Source: Pseudomonas abyssi (GTDB lineage Bacteria > Pseudomonadota > Gammaproteobacteria > Pseudomonadales > Pseudomonadaceae). Taken from it: a stretch of 64,000 bases of DNA. The notes beneath the pieces were generated by a model. It searched no databases, was not told where the DNA came from, and saw only the letters and a program-made list of their open reading frames with translations. The stretch's first letter is position 1; each line of letters opens with the position of its first letter. Positions 36,642 through 47,300 of the stretch are shown piece after piece. The position numbers and the translations under genes were made by a program. Where the stretch lies: NCBI RefSeq assembly GCF_002307495.1, contig NZ_NTMR01000019.1, forward strand, positions 105,715 to 169,714, given 5' to 3'.

Positions 36642-39496
36642 GCGCTTACCTGCGAGTGGTCGGTCAGTGTCCAGCGGATGCTGAACAGGGTAGTGGTTTG
36701 GGTGTCTAGTTCCAGCTTGCCGCTGATCTCGTCAAGCAAGGCATCTTCCTGCTGTTCAATCTGCTTTCTTGCTTCGTGGTATTCGGTCAGGGCGTCATCG
36801 CGCTGACGCTCCAGACTGCGCAAGCCCTTTTTGGCCTGCACCTTCTCAGCGGTGGAGGCGAGCTGCCGAGCCTGTTTCTTGTAGGCTCTGATCTCTTCAT
36901 CCAGCTCCTGCACGCGTAGCGACAGCGCTTGGCGACGATCTTCAGCCCAACGTTCGAGCTTGGTCGTCTCCTGCTCAAAGTAGGTTGCCAGTTGCTGCTC
37001 GGTAAGCGCCTGCTGCTCGGCCACGGCCTCTTCCAATAGCGGCTGAAAAACCCGGGTATCCAACTGCACCGGGGCGCTGTCTATGCGGGCAGGCACGCAC
37101 AGCAAGTGCTCGGCATTTTCGCGGCTGAGCACCTCACCGTTGTCAGAGACGGCAAGCGCCAGCAGGTGCCGACGCTGGGTATTGGCAAAGGTGAAGGTCA
37201 ATTGCACCAGCTGCAAGAGCCCACTGTGACCGATCAGAGGACGCAGCGCGGCAAACTGCCCCGCCTGGAGGTCTGCGTAGTCAAACACCAGATGAGCATC
37301 AAGTAGCGGACGCGCCTTGGCGCGCTTAACCAGCTCCCAGGCCAGATAATGTTCGGTGGTTTGCAGGCGGAAAAACTCGGAATCGTTAGCCTGCACCAAC
37401 GGCCAACTGAGGTCAAAGCGCTGCCCCTGATAGACAAAATGGTTACGCTCAACCTGCGCCCCCGGCAGCTCGGCGCGGGCCAAGTCCAGCAGCACCTGCT
37501 CGTGGCTGGAGAGAAAGTCCTGGCTGCTGTCGCGCGTATTCTTCAGGGCGGCAACGACGTCACGGTCAAAATGACTTAACAGGGTTTGCCGAGCATGCTC
37601 TTCACGCACCTGGAGAATCGCCTCCATGTCGCTTTGCAGCTGGTCGAAATGGGCCTCAATCTCGGCGTCGGTACGGCAGTGCTGATAGATATCGTAGATA
37701 CGCCGTTCAATGTCGATATCGTCGGCAATAGCGCCAAGAATCTCGTCGGAGGCGCCAAACACTCCTTCAAACAGCTTGAGCTTGTCGTTCAGCAATTGGA
37801 ACACTCGCTGATCGGCAGGATTTTTGCGGTTAACGAAGTTGACCACCACCACATCGTGCTTTTGCCCGTAACGGTGCACGCGGCCAATGCGCTGCTCGAC
37901 CTTTTGCGGGTTCCACGGTAGGTCGTAGTTGATCAGCACTGAGCAGAACTGCAGGTTGATACCTTCCCCACCCGCCTCGGTGGAGATCAAAATGTCGGCC
38001 TGGTCGCTCTTGAAATGCTCAACCAACGCAGCCTTCATATCGGCAGGACGCGAGCCGCTGATGCGACCGCTGCCGGCATGGCGCTGAAGCCAGGCCTGGT
38101 AAGTCTGTTTGGAACTGCTGTCGCTGTTGCTGCCATTGAGCAACACGGTACGGCCGGCGTAACCGTGGGCCTGCAGGTGACGGTCCAGATACTGCTGGGT
38201 ACGACAGGACTCGGTGAAGATCACCGCCTTGCGTTGCCCGCCCAAGTTCTCGGTCATCTGCAGCGCGCGCTGCAACACCACCAGCAGAGCATCGCCCTTG
38301 GCATTATCGGTGATGCTGGCAGCAAGCTGCTGGTATTCACTCAGCAGCGCGATCTCTTCGGCCAAACGCGCCTGCTTGCCTTGCTCTGGTGGCGGCTCTG
38401 GGTCGCCATCAACCTGACCAAACTGATCTAGCCAGTCGTCAGCTTCCTCCAAATCGCCAAGGCTATCTTCGGTCAGCAATTGTTGGTCGCGCAGCCGTTC
38501 AACCATACCCTTGAGCGTCTCGGCGATGGCAAAGCTGGAGGAGGCCAGAATCTTGCGCAGGCCAATGCTAACCAGATGCCGCGCCTGCTGGGAAATGGCC
38601 TGCAAATCGGGCCGTTGCAGGTAGCTGGAGACCTTCTGGTAGAGCTCCCACTCGGCTTCATTCGGGGTGAAGTCCTGCGTAATGGCATAACGATTGGTGA
38701 AGTTAATGCCGCCTTCCTGCTGTACCTGTTTACGCAGTGTGCGGTGGCACAGCGGCTCAATGCGCTGCTTGAGGTCGTCCAGTGCGTCGCCGCTCTTTTG
38801 CCGGTTAACGTACAGGCTGCGAAAAGACTTGGCGTCGCCAAAGTAATGCGGGTCGATCACGCTGGCCAGACCATACAGCTCCATCAGGTTGTTCTGTATT
38901 GGCGTGGCAGACAGCAACACCCGCGATTCGGCGCGCGCAGTGGCGCGCACGACGTCCTTGGCGCGTTTGTTGCCTTTGGGGTTATAGATGTTGCGCAGCT
39001 TGTGCGCTTCATCAAACACCACCAGATGCCAATCAATCAGCCCTACCCGATCTCTTTGCGCGGCCACGTACTCGTAAGAGCAAATGACAATATGGTCTGG
39101 CTGATCAAAGGGGTTGACGCGGCCCAGCTGGCGCTGCTCGCGCGCGACCTTGCTGTCGATAATGATAGACGGCAGCTCGAACTTGTCGACTAGCTCCTGG
39201 CTCCATTGCTTGCGCAGCGACGCCGGGGTCACCAGCAGAATACGCCTTTTGCATTCGGCCCACTTTTGCGCGATGACCAGACTCGCCTCAATGGTTTTCC
39301 CCAGCCCCACTTCGTCTGCCAACAGCACGCCCTTGGCCAGCGGCGACTTGAGCGCGAAACAGGCGGCCGCGATCTGGTGCGGGTTTAAGTCAACCCGCGC
39401 AGCGGCCATGGTGCGAGATACCTGATTTTCCAGCCGGTCAGTCTGAGTCAGCCAGTAGGCGAAGTAGGCGCTTTGGTAAGGTGTGAAAACGCTCAC
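36638..39496 (-). CDS. SNF2/RapA-like DNA translocase with C-terminal coiled coil
   Basis: A 952-residue Swi2/Snf2 ATPase. Walker A is LLADEVGLGKTIEA (58-71), DEAH at 162-165, motif III LLSATPIQNN (194-203). Motifs V and VI are STEAGGEGINLQF and EQRIGRVHRYGQK (about 505-546). After residue 600 comes a domain of unknown type and a long charged coiled coil (about 820-930). Such enzymes translocate on duplex DNA; relatives serve in transcription recycling (RapA) and in DISARM (DrmD). It starts with GTG at 39496 overlapping the HTH gene stop (GTGA), and its stop overlaps the AlbA_2 gene start. All helicase motifs are intact. Confidence 0.9.
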   Translation of the reverse strand: MSVFTPYQSAYFAYWLTQTDRLENQVSRTMAAARVDLNPHQIAAACFALKSPLAKGVLLADEVGLGKTIEASLVIAQKWAECKRRILLVTPASLRKQWSQELVDKFELPSIIIDSKVAREQRQLGRVNPFDQPDHIVICSYEYVAAQRDRVGLIDWHLVVFDEAHKLRNIYNPKGNKRAKDVVRATARAESRVLLSATPIQNNLMELYGLASVIDPHYFGDAKSFRSLYVNRQKSGDALDDLKQRIEPLCHRTLRKQVQQEGGINFTNRYAITQDFTPNEAEWELYQKVSSYLQRPDLQAISQQARHLVSIGLRKILASSSFAIAETLKGMVERLRDQQLLTEDSLGDLEEADDWLDQFGQVDGDPEPPPEQGKQARLAEEIALLSEYQQLAASITDNAKGDALLVVLQRALQMTENLGGQRKAVIFTESCRTQQYLDRHLQAHGYAGRTVLLNGSNSDSSSKQTYQAWLQRHAGSGRISGSRPADMKAALVEHFKSDQADILISTEAGGEGINLQFCSVLINYDLPWNPQKVEQRIGRVHRYGQKHDVVVVNFVNRKNPADQRVFQLLNDKLKLFEGVFGASDEILGAIADDIDIERRIYDIYQHCRTDAEIEAHFDQLQSDMEAILQVREEHARQTLLSHFDRDVVAALKNTRDSSQDFLSSHEQVLLDLARAELPGAQVERNHFVYQGQRFDLSWPLVQANDSEFFRLQTTEHYLAWELVKRAKARPLLDAHLVFDYADLQAGQFAALRPLIGHSGLLQLVQLTFTFANTQRRHLLALAVSDNGEVLSRENAEHLLCVPARIDSAPVQLDTRVFQPLLEEAVAEQQALTEQQLATYFEQETTKLERWAEDRRQALSLRVQELDEEIRAYKKQARQLASTAEKVQAKKGLRSLERQRDDALTEYHEARKQIEQQEDALLDEISGKLELDTQTTTLFSIRWTLTDHSQVSA

Positions 39497-39690
39497 TTGT
39501 GATCTCCGCCTTGCTGCTCAGCATCCAGCCAGCGGTCAATTGCTGCGCGGCCAAAACGCCATTGCTTGCCCAACTTCTGCCCCGGCACGCGGCCTTGCTG
39601 CACCAGTTTGTACAGGGTGGACTTGGGCAGCTTCAGATAGGTCGCCAGTTCGTCTAGGGTCATGACTTGACTGGGGTTGGAGTCGTTCAC
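39493..39690 (-). CDS. Small excisionase-type helix-turn-helix protein
   Basis: A 65-residue MerR-like/excisionase DNA-binding protein: MTLDELATYLKLPKSTLYKL is the helix-turn-helix, followed by GRVPGQKLGKQWRFGRAAID and a final Trp-Leu. It is the first gene of the SNF2-AlbA_2-DUF6880 operon. The GTGA overlap with the helicase gene suggests either an autoregulator of the operon or a DNA-recognition subunit. A GTG start at 39690 is taken; an ATG at 39663 is equally possible, and neither has a good ribosome site. Confidence 0.78.
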   Translation of the reverse strand: MNDSNPSQVMTLDELATYLKLPKSTLYKLVQQGRVPGQKLGKQWRFGRAAIDRWLDAEQQGGDHK

Positions 39691-39780
39691 TGTGGGCTCT
39701 GGTTTTTAACAGTATTTAGCAGGTAATGGAGTATCGGCCAGAGCATTGCCGCGTGCAACCGTCTGCCGTGGCGCCGGGCA

Positions 39781-40731
39781 TCATTTCTGCCAGCGCTTGC
39801 GCGCGTGCAGGTAGGCGGCGGTGTCACCATAACCCAGCCGGTCCGCAATCTGCGCCCGGGTCAGCCCCTGCAGGGCCAGGTACTGATCCAGTTCGGCGCG
39901 CACCAGGTCCAGCAACTGACGAAAATTCAGGCCCTGATCCTGAAGACGTCGGCGCAATGTTCGAGTGCTCAGATGCAAAGCCGGCGCGACCTCTTCCAGC
40001 GACACCTGCACCCCGTCCAGCAGACCACGACGAACCAGCGCCGCCACCTGCCCGGCCGTACCGCCAAATTGTTGCTGCTGCGCCAGGCGTCGGTCCAGCT
40101 CGCAACACACCAGCTCAAACATCGCCCGGTTGGCACCGGGATGGGCGTGCTGCATGTCCGCGTCGCTAAACCACAACTGATTCTCGGCAGCGGCAAACTC
40201 CACGCACTCGCCCAGCACCGGCCGATAGGCCTCGTGATAGTCCGGTTTCCGGTGACGCAGACACACCCGTACCGGCGTCAGCGCGATCTGAGCCGCTGCC
40301 CGCATCTGGGTTACCGCCATATTCATGTAGTGCTCGACCAGATAGCGCTCCAGCCCGGCTGCTGCATGCACCCGAATGCTGACCCCGGTCATGCCGTCGG
40401 TCTTCACCGACCGGATCGAGTCCATGGACGAGGCCAGTGACTGGTAGCGTACCCAGCAGTCCAGCGACTGCTGCGGGTTGGCTGCGTAGAAACCAAGGCA
40501 GGCCAGCACATGCCAGTCCTGCGGAGTAAACAGCGAGAACAGATGCAGGCCAATGGCCGGATCATGCTCTGCCGCCCTGTGCCAGAGCTGCTCAAGCGCC
40601 ACCAGATCGAAATCGTCACGGTCGCCACGCTCGTGCAGGAAACGCTGCAAGACCTTGCCAAGTGGGCCGTGATGAAAGCGCTGAATCGACACCTTGGCCG
40701 ATTCAACCCTGTTTTTGTCCTCTGCACGCAT
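39781..40731 (-). CDS. AraC family regulator (OruR/ArgR-like, Arabinose_bd type)
   Basis: A 316-residue regulator. The N-terminal Arabinose_bd-type sensor (about 1-190) includes GLHLFSLFTPQDWHVLACLG. The C-terminal AraC helix-turn-helix has LHLSTRTLRRRLQDQGLNFR and IADRLGYGDTAAYLHA, then RKRWQK. It is divergent from the sterol desaturase gene 70 bp away, so it probably activates the desaturase and FMN reductase genes. It marks the right border of the accessory block. Confidence 0.9.
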   Translation of the reverse strand: MRAEDKNRVESAKVSIQRFHHGPLGKVLQRFLHERGDRDDFDLVALEQLWHRAAEHDPAIGLHLFSLFTPQDWHVLACLGFYAANPQQSLDCWVRYQSLASSMDSIRSVKTDGMTGVSIRVHAAAGLERYLVEHYMNMAVTQMRAAAQIALTPVRVCLRHRKPDYHEAYRPVLGECVEFAAAENQLWFSDADMQHAHPGANRAMFELVCCELDRRLAQQQQFGGTAGQVAALVRRGLLDGVQVSLEEVAPALHLSTRTLRRRLQDQGLNFRQLLDLVRAELDQYLALQGLTRAQIADRLGYGDTAAYLHARKRWQK

Positions 40732-40801
40732 GTTGGACCGATCCGATTTGGATTCTTATTGGCTGGAAGTCGAGTCAATCAAACCGCCCGCAGAGGTTAG
40801 C

Positions 40802-41656
40802 ATGGAAACAATAACAACAAGCCTGAACCCCGCCGTCATCGTCGCCGGGATATTTTTCTCCTTCATCCTGCTTGAACTCATCCTCGGCCGCTTTTTCCAG
40901 CCGGCCGGTCAGCGCCGTGACGCGCTGATCGAGATCATCGGTTCAACGCTGCTGCTCGGCGTAACCGTTCCGTTCATTACCTTCGCCAGCGGCGCGATCA
41001 TGGGCACACTGGCCCCCGAATGGAAAGGTGCTCTGAGCGGGATTCCGTGGCTGGCCGGCTTCGCCCTGTTCCTGCTGTTCGACGACATGACCCAATACTG
41101 GTGGCATCGGCTCGCGCACAAGGTGCCCTTCCTCTACAGCCTGCATCGCGCGCACCACTCGGCCAAGTACATGAGCATCCGCATCGTCTACCGCAACAAC
41201 AGCTTCTACTACCTGCTGATGCCCGGTATCTGGTTCTCGGGCATCCTCATCTATCTGGGCCTGGCACACGTCTACTTTGTGTATCTGATTCTCAAGATGT
41301 GCGTGATCTTCGGTGCCCACAGCAGCGTGCCGTGGGACGCCAAGCTGTATCAGATCAAGTGGCTGAAGCCGGTCATGTGGGTCGTCGAGCGCACCATCTC
41401 CACCCCCTCCACCCACTCTGCTCACCACGGACTGAGTGCCGAGGATGGCGTAACCAACTACAAGGGCAACTTCGGCAACCTGCTGTTCTTCTGGGACATT
41501 CTGTTCGGCACCGCCAAGATCACCCGTCGCCGTCCGCCGAAGTACGGTATCGAGAACCTCGGCCCGGTCAGCTGGACGCAGGAGCTGTTCTGGCCGCTGG
41601 TACGCAAACCGAAGAAGGCCGCTAAACCGGTCCTGAAACCCGAGGTGGCCCAATGA
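40802..41656 (+). CDS. Sterol desaturase / fatty acid hydroxylase superfamily protein
   Basis: A 284-residue integral-membrane di-iron enzyme. The three histidine clusters are present: HRLAH and HRAHH (within HRLAHKVPFLYSLHRAHHSA, about residues 103-122) and HSAHH further on. Three to four membrane segments surround them. The natural lipid substrate is unknown. The ATG at 40802 has AGAGG nine bases upstream. Its stop overlaps the FMN reductase start (ATGA), so both are coupled and probably controlled by the divergent AraC regulator. Confidence 0.9.
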   Translation: METITTSLNPAVIVAGIFFSFILLELILGRFFQPAGQRRDALIEIIGSTLLLGVTVPFITFASGAIMGTLAPEWKGALSGIPWLAGFALFLLFDDMTQYWWHRLAHKVPFLYSLHRAHHSAKYMSIRIVYRNNSFYYLLMPGIWFSGILIYLGLAHVYFVYLILKMCVIFGAHSSVPWDAKLYQIKWLKPVMWVVERTISTPSTHSAHHGLSAEDGVTNYKGNFGNLLFFWDILFGTAKITRRRPPKYGIENLGPVSWTQELFWPLVRKPKKAAKPVLKPEVAQ

Positions 41657-42243
41657 GCCGTCATATCGCCCTGATCGCCGGCTCCAGCCAGCAGACCAGT
41701 CAGAGCGCCAAGGTGGCGCACTGGCTGGCCGCCAGCCTGCAACGCCGGGGCAGTGAAACCAGTGTCATTGCGCTCGGCCAGCTACCGCTGCCGCTGTGGC
41801 CGGAGCCCGACGATAAGGGCGTCTGGCCCGAACTGTCCGCAACGCTACGCAGCGCCGACGCACTGGTGGTGATCAGCCCGGAGTGGCACGGCATGGCCAG
41901 CCCCGCACTGAAAAACCTGTTCATGTATGCCGGACGCCGCGAGCTGGCCCACAAACCGGCACTGCTGGTGGGCGTATCAGGCGGACAGGGCGGCAGCTAC
42001 CCGCTGGCCGAGCTGCGCGCTTCCAGCTACAAGAATTGCCGCCTTTGCTACCTGCCGGAACACCTGATCGTGCGCCACGTCGAGCAGGTCATGAATCCAG
42101 GCGAACCGACCAGCGAAGACGATCAGCGTATCCGCGCCCGCGCCGACTGGGCCATGGACCTGCTGCTGGACTACACCGACGCGATGGCCCCGCTGCACGA
42201 GCGCCACCGCAGCCCGCCAGCGGACTGGATGAACGGGATGTGA
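41653..42243 (+). CDS. NADPH-dependent FMN reductase family protein
   Basis: A 196-residue flavodoxin-fold oxidoreductase. The N-terminal loop IALIAGSSQQTSQSAKVAHW binds the FMN phosphate, and ALVVISPEWHGMASPALKNL is the flavin ring motif of the family. It could supply reduced flavin or electrons to the coupled membrane hydroxylase (inference from the ATGA overlap). It ends one base before the convergent recD stop. Confidence 0.88.
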   Translation: MSRHIALIAGSSQQTSQSAKVAHWLAASLQRRGSETSVIALGQLPLPLWPEPDDKGVWPELSATLRSADALVVISPEWHGMASPALKNLFMYAGRRELAHKPALLVGVSGGQGGSYPLAELRASSYKNCRLCYLPEHLIVRHVEQVMNPGEPTSEDDQRIRARADWAMDLLLDYTDAMAPLHERHRSPPADWMNGM

Positions 42244-44307
42244 TCAGTTGGCGGCCGCGCCCAGGTCCAGCCCGCTGATCCGCCGCACCGGCGTCTGCAC
42301 CGCCGCCTCAAACACGCCGGGGCGGCTTTCCAGCAGGCTGAAATGTTTGCTCGCGCGGGTAATGGCGGTGTAGACCAGCTCCTTGGTCAGCACCGGATTG
42401 CGCGCCTCCGGCAGTACCAGCACGGCGTGCTCGAACTCCGAGCCCTGCGACTTGTGCACGGTCATGGCAAACACCGTTTCCACCTCCGGCAGACGGCTGG
42501 GCAAGACAAAGCGAATGCCGCCCTTGCCATCGTTGCGCGGGAAGGCGACGCGCAGCGCCTCGGTCTCCGGCTCCCCTGCGTGCAGCGCCGGCTCACGGAT
42601 GCGCAGCGCTATGCCAATGTCGCCATTCATCAAGCCCAGACTGTAATCGTTGCGGGTGACCAGCACCGGGCGCCCTTCATACCAGAGCTTGTCGGCGTGC
42701 AGCAGGCCACGACGGCTCAGCAGATCCGCCACACGCTGATTGATGCCTTCGACGCCCCAGTCGCCGCGGCGCACCGCACACAGCAGCTGAAAACGGTCGA
42801 AGGCGCGCAGCACATCGCCCGCCCAGGCTTGCCAGCAGGGATCATCGGCCATCGCATCCGCGCCCGGGCGCTGCGCCTGCAGGGTGCTCAGATAGGCGCC
42901 ATAGCCCGGCAGGCCACCCTCGCTGCCCAGCACCAGCGCGGCAAACCCGGGGTCGCGCAGGTCCGGCAGGCGCCGGCTGTGAATATCGGCAAACTGCCCC
43001 CGCTGCAGCAGATCACGCGCAGCAGTCGCGTCGCAGCGATTAACCGCGCGGGCCAGCTCACCGATGCCGCTGTCAGCACCAAAGCGGTGGGAATGGCGCA
43101 ACATGGCGGTCTGCTGCTCGAGCAGATGGGTCGACTCGTCACCGGGCTGCAGGCCGCTGCCTGCCAGCGACTGACCGCTGACCTGCTGCAGCCAATCGAC
43201 CGTGGCCGGTGAGTAGCAACCCGCGTCGGCGCGTCGACACAGATCACCCAGCACCGCGCCGGCTTCCACCGAGGCGAGCTGATCCTTGTCACCGAGCAAT
43301 ACCAGTCGCGCCTGCGGCGGCAACGCGGCCAGCACGTTGGCCATCATTTCCAGATCGATCATCGAGGCCTCGTCCACCACCAGCACATCCAGCGCCAGCG
43401 GGTTGCCGGCGTGATGGCGGAAGTGGCGGCTGTCCGGCAGGCTGCCGAGCAGGCGGTGCAGCGTGCTGACCTCGGTCGGGATGGCAGCTTGTACCGCCGG
43501 AGCGACCGGCAGCGCGCCGACCTGACGGCCAATCGACTCGGTCAGTCGGGCAGCGGCCTTGCCGGTCGGTGCGGCCAGGCGGATACGCAGCGGCTTGCCC
43601 GCTTCCACTGCCGGCGTCTGCAGCAGCGCCAGCAGCCGCACCACCGTGGTGGTCTTGCCGGTACCGGGGCCGCCGGTAATGATGCTGAAACGCCCGCGCG
43701 CCGCCAGTGCGCAGGCAATGCGCTGCCAGTCCGGGTTCTGCTGACTGCCGGCAAACAGGGCATCCAGCCGCTCAGGCAGATCCCCGGCAACCTGCAGTGG
43801 GTGCTGCAGGCGCTGATGCAGGGTCGAAACAACATGCCGCTCGTGCTGCCAGTAGCGACGCAGATACAGACGCTGGCCAACCAGCACCAGCGGGCAGCTG
43901 CCCTGCTCCGGCAGTTGGCTGTCTACCACCCGGCTGGCCTGCAACGCCCCACGCCAGCTGTCCAGCGTAACGCCCGCCAGTATCGCCGACGGCAGCGGCG
44001 TATCGATCAGGCTCTCCCCTTCCGGCGGCAGCGACAGGGCAAAATCCGGTTCGGACAGCGTGGCGGCCAGATCCAGGCAAACATGCCCATGGCCCAACTG
44101 GTGGCTGACCAGCGCCGCCGCCAGCAGCACTGCCGGGCTGGTTTCCGGCGCCTGCTCCAGCAGAAACCCGGCGAAGGCCCGGTCCAGCGCCCGCAGCCAA
44201 CCGTTGGCCAGCCAGTCATCCAGCAATTGCAGCAGCGCGGTTGCGCTATCCAGCTGCGCGGCGGAGCGGTCGAGACTGCCGAGCAGATCCAGTTGATCAC
44301 CCTGCAT
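42244..44307 (-). CDS. recD: RecBCD exonuclease V alpha subunit (RecD)
   Basis: The 687-residue 5'-3' helicase of RecBCD, which processes double-strand breaks and degrades linear foreign DNA. Walker A is GGPGTGKTT (212-220), DEASMID is the Walker B region, and motif VI lies in VYTAITRASKHF near the C-terminus. It is last in the recC-recB-recD operon with an 11-bp overlap with recB. The start at 44307 has AGGAG seven bases upstream. Confidence 0.95.
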   Translation of the reverse strand: MQGDQLDLLGSLDRSAAQLDSATALLQLLDDWLANGWLRALDRAFAGFLLEQAPETSPAVLLAAALVSHQLGHGHVCLDLAATLSEPDFALSLPPEGESLIDTPLPSAILAGVTLDSWRGALQASRVVDSQLPEQGSCPLVLVGQRLYLRRYWQHERHVVSTLHQRLQHPLQVAGDLPERLDALFAGSQQNPDWQRIACALAARGRFSIITGGPGTGKTTTVVRLLALLQTPAVEAGKPLRIRLAAPTGKAAARLTESIGRQVGALPVAPAVQAAIPTEVSTLHRLLGSLPDSRHFRHHAGNPLALDVLVVDEASMIDLEMMANVLAALPPQARLVLLGDKDQLASVEAGAVLGDLCRRADAGCYSPATVDWLQQVSGQSLAGSGLQPGDESTHLLEQQTAMLRHSHRFGADSGIGELARAVNRCDATAARDLLQRGQFADIHSRRLPDLRDPGFAALVLGSEGGLPGYGAYLSTLQAQRPGADAMADDPCWQAWAGDVLRAFDRFQLLCAVRRGDWGVEGINQRVADLLSRRGLLHADKLWYEGRPVLVTRNDYSLGLMNGDIGIALRIREPALHAGEPETEALRVAFPRNDGKGGIRFVLPSRLPEVETVFAMTVHKSQGSEFEHAVLVLPEARNPVLTKELVYTAITRASKHFSLLESRPGVFEAAVQTPVRRISGLDLGAAAN

Positions 44308-47300
44308 GGTCAATCTCCTCAACCGGCTGACCGGCGAACAGGCGGTCCAGCGTTTCAATCAGCTCGCGCGGCGGGCGCTGATGGCAGAGCCCGCCGTTTT
44401 CCGCGTCCACACCCCGCATGAACCAGTAAAGCGCGCCACCGATATGACGGTCGTAGTCGTAGTCCGGCAGCCGCGCCTGCAACTGGCGGTGCAGCGCCAG
44501 CAGGTAGAACACGTATTGCAGGTCGTAACGGTGCTCCAGCAGCGCACGGCTCATGGCCGCCTCGCTGTAATCGGCCGCCGTTGCGCCCAGCCAGTTGGAC
44601 TTGTAGTCGAGCACGTAATAGCGCCCCTCGTGCTCCAGCACCAGGTCGATATAGCCCTTGAACAGGCCATTCAGACGGTCACGCTGCAGCGCCGGACGCG
44701 GCTGCCCGTCCAGCGTCATCGCCGTGACCAGCCGATCGATCTGCTGCACGTCGACCTTGCTGGCGGCAAACATAAAGGCCATTTCGCTCTGGTAACGCGA
44801 CGGCGGCAGCTCACCCAGCGCCAGCGTGCTCTCCGGCACCAGGCCCGGACGCTGCAGCAATTGCCCCAGCCAATCGCCCAGACACTCACTCCACTCACCC
44901 CAGCCACGGCGCTGGCAGCGCGGTGCCAGCCAGCGCCGGCAACGCTCGGCATCCTGCAACGCCGAGAAGCCCTCCTGCGCCGCCAGCTCCAGCAGACCAT
45001 GCAAAAAGGTGCCTGGCTGGGGGCCACGCGGAAAGCGGTGAATGCTCGGCTGCTCGCCACGACGCAGTGGCACAAAGCGGCTCTGGCGCTCGTCGTCGGC
45101 AATCCACTCGGCCAGCGCGCTGTCGGTACTTTCGCCGCTGAGCGCCAGCGCACTGTAGGAGCCGATCCACCATGCATCGAAGCGACCGTGCGCCGGGCGG
45201 CGGGCATCGACCAATGCCGGGCCATCATCCAGCAGCGGCAGCCGATCATCACGCGGCTCCGGCGCTGCCTGCAGCGCGACTACCTCGCCGTCCGGCTGCC
45301 AGCGGGTCAGCCAGTCTTTCAGTTGAATAGAGGATTCCAGCGCCGCGCCACCGCCCAGCAGCCAGGCAATGGCACTGCGGTGCAGCACCGATTGCTTGTT
45401 ATTGCCGCTCTTGAGGTCGGCCATGCCCAGCCAGCAGGCATGCTGCGCACGGGTCAGCGCCACATAGAGCAAGCGCAGGTCTTCACCGAGCCGCTCGCGG
45501 TCAGCCTCGGCCACCTGATCGGTGGTTGGCTTCAATACCCAGCCGTCGCTCAGACGCAGCGGCTGGTCGGCCCGCACCGGGCGGCTCAGGCAGATGAAGG
45601 GCAGGAACACCAGCGGGTACTCAAGGCCCTTGGATTTGTGGATGGTCACCACCTTGACCAGCTCGGCGTCGCTTTCCAGCCGCAGTACCTGCTCATCCGC
45701 AGCCCCCTCGTCAGCCTGCCGAATCAGCTCTGCCAGGTGGCGAATCAGCGCCTGCTCGCCATCCAGCTCGCGGGCGGCGCGCTGCAACAGCTCGGCCAGA
45801 TGCAGCAGATTGGTCAGCGCGCGCTCGCCATCGTCCTGCTGTTGCAGCCGTGCCGGCAGTTCAAAGTCGTGCAGCAGACGGTGCAGCATCGGCAACACAC
45901 CCTGGCGCTGCCAGATGCGCCGGTAATCACGGAACTGGTCGACCCGTTGCTCCCAAAGGCGCTCGTCCTGATTCAACTGATCCAGCGCCTGCCAGTTGAG
46001 GTGCAGGCTGTGGCTGGCCAGCGCCGCGCGCAGCAGGCGGTCGTTGCCGGGCTCGGCACAGGCGCGCAACCAGCGCAGCACATCCTGCGCCTGTTGGGTT
46101 GCCAGCACCGAGTCCTTGTCGGACAGATACACACTGCGCACGCCGCGGGCGGCCAGCGCATCACGAATCAGCTGCGCCTCGCGACCGGTGCGCACCAGCA
46201 CCGCCATGTCTGCCGGACGTACAGCGGCGAAGGGTTCTCCGTCACGGGCAAAGCCGGCACGCCCCTGCTGGCCCGCCTGCAGCAGCGCCGTCATCTCGCT
46301 AGCGCAGCGCTCGGCCATCTCCCGGCGGTAGACATCACCGCTCAATGGCTCTTCCGATTCCAGCAACCAGGCAGTCAAGGCCGGCGCGGGCTCACCGTTG
46401 CAACACCAGACCTCTTTTCGCCCGCGTGCCTGCACCGGCAGAAACGGCATGGGGTTGTCATCAGCCTTGCGAAACAGAAAGGCGCCAGCGGCGAAGTTCT
46501 GCTCGGCCTGCTCGAAAACCCGATTGACCGCCGTGACCATCGTCTGGCTGGAGCGGAAGTTGGTGTCCAGATTCTCGTGCCGCCCGGCGGTGTCGCCACG
46601 GGCGCGCAGGTAGGTATGAATATCCGCCCCGCGGAAGGCGTAGATCGCCTGCTTGGGATCGCCGATCAGCAGCAGCGCGCAGTCCTGATCGTTTTCCGCT
46701 ACCCGATAGATGCGATCAAAGATGCGGTACTGCAGCGGGTCGGTATCCTGAAACTCGTCGATCAGCGCGACCGGAAACTGCTGACGGATAACCTCGGCCA
46801 GCCGGTCGCCATTGGGGCCCTGCAGCGCCGCATCGAGCCGGGTCAGCATGTCGTCGAAGCCCATTTGCGCACGGCGGCGCTTTTCCGCCTCAAATCGCAC
46901 CGACATCCAGTCCGCCGCATGACGCAGCGCATCGCTGTCCGGATTCGGCAGCGCAGCCAGCGCCTCGCGCAGTTGCGGCAAGCCGCGCAGCGCCGGATGA
47001 TCGGGCACGGCGCCCTTCTTCCAGGCCTCGCCGAGGCCGTCTTCGCTGAGCCGGGCCCAGGCTGCCGGTGGCAGTTCGAGCTTTATCTGCTCCGGCGTCA
47101 GCGCCCATTGGCGCAAGGTCTCGAACCAGGGCGCGTAGTAGCGCTTCTGAATCTTGCGCTTGTCGACCACGCCCTGCTCGACCGCCTGATCCAGCAACGC
47201 TTCCAGCTCATCGGCCCACTGCACACAGGGCACCTTGAGCGCGGCCAGTTCGGCATCACGCTGGTTGAGCACCTGCTCCAGCAACGTCTGCAGTTCGGTA

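Noticed and set aside
39693..39715. LexA-like CTGTTAAAAACCAG upstream of the HTH gene
   Set aside because: The CTG-N8-CAG spacing is two bases shorter than the CTG-N10-CAG SOS box; not supported.
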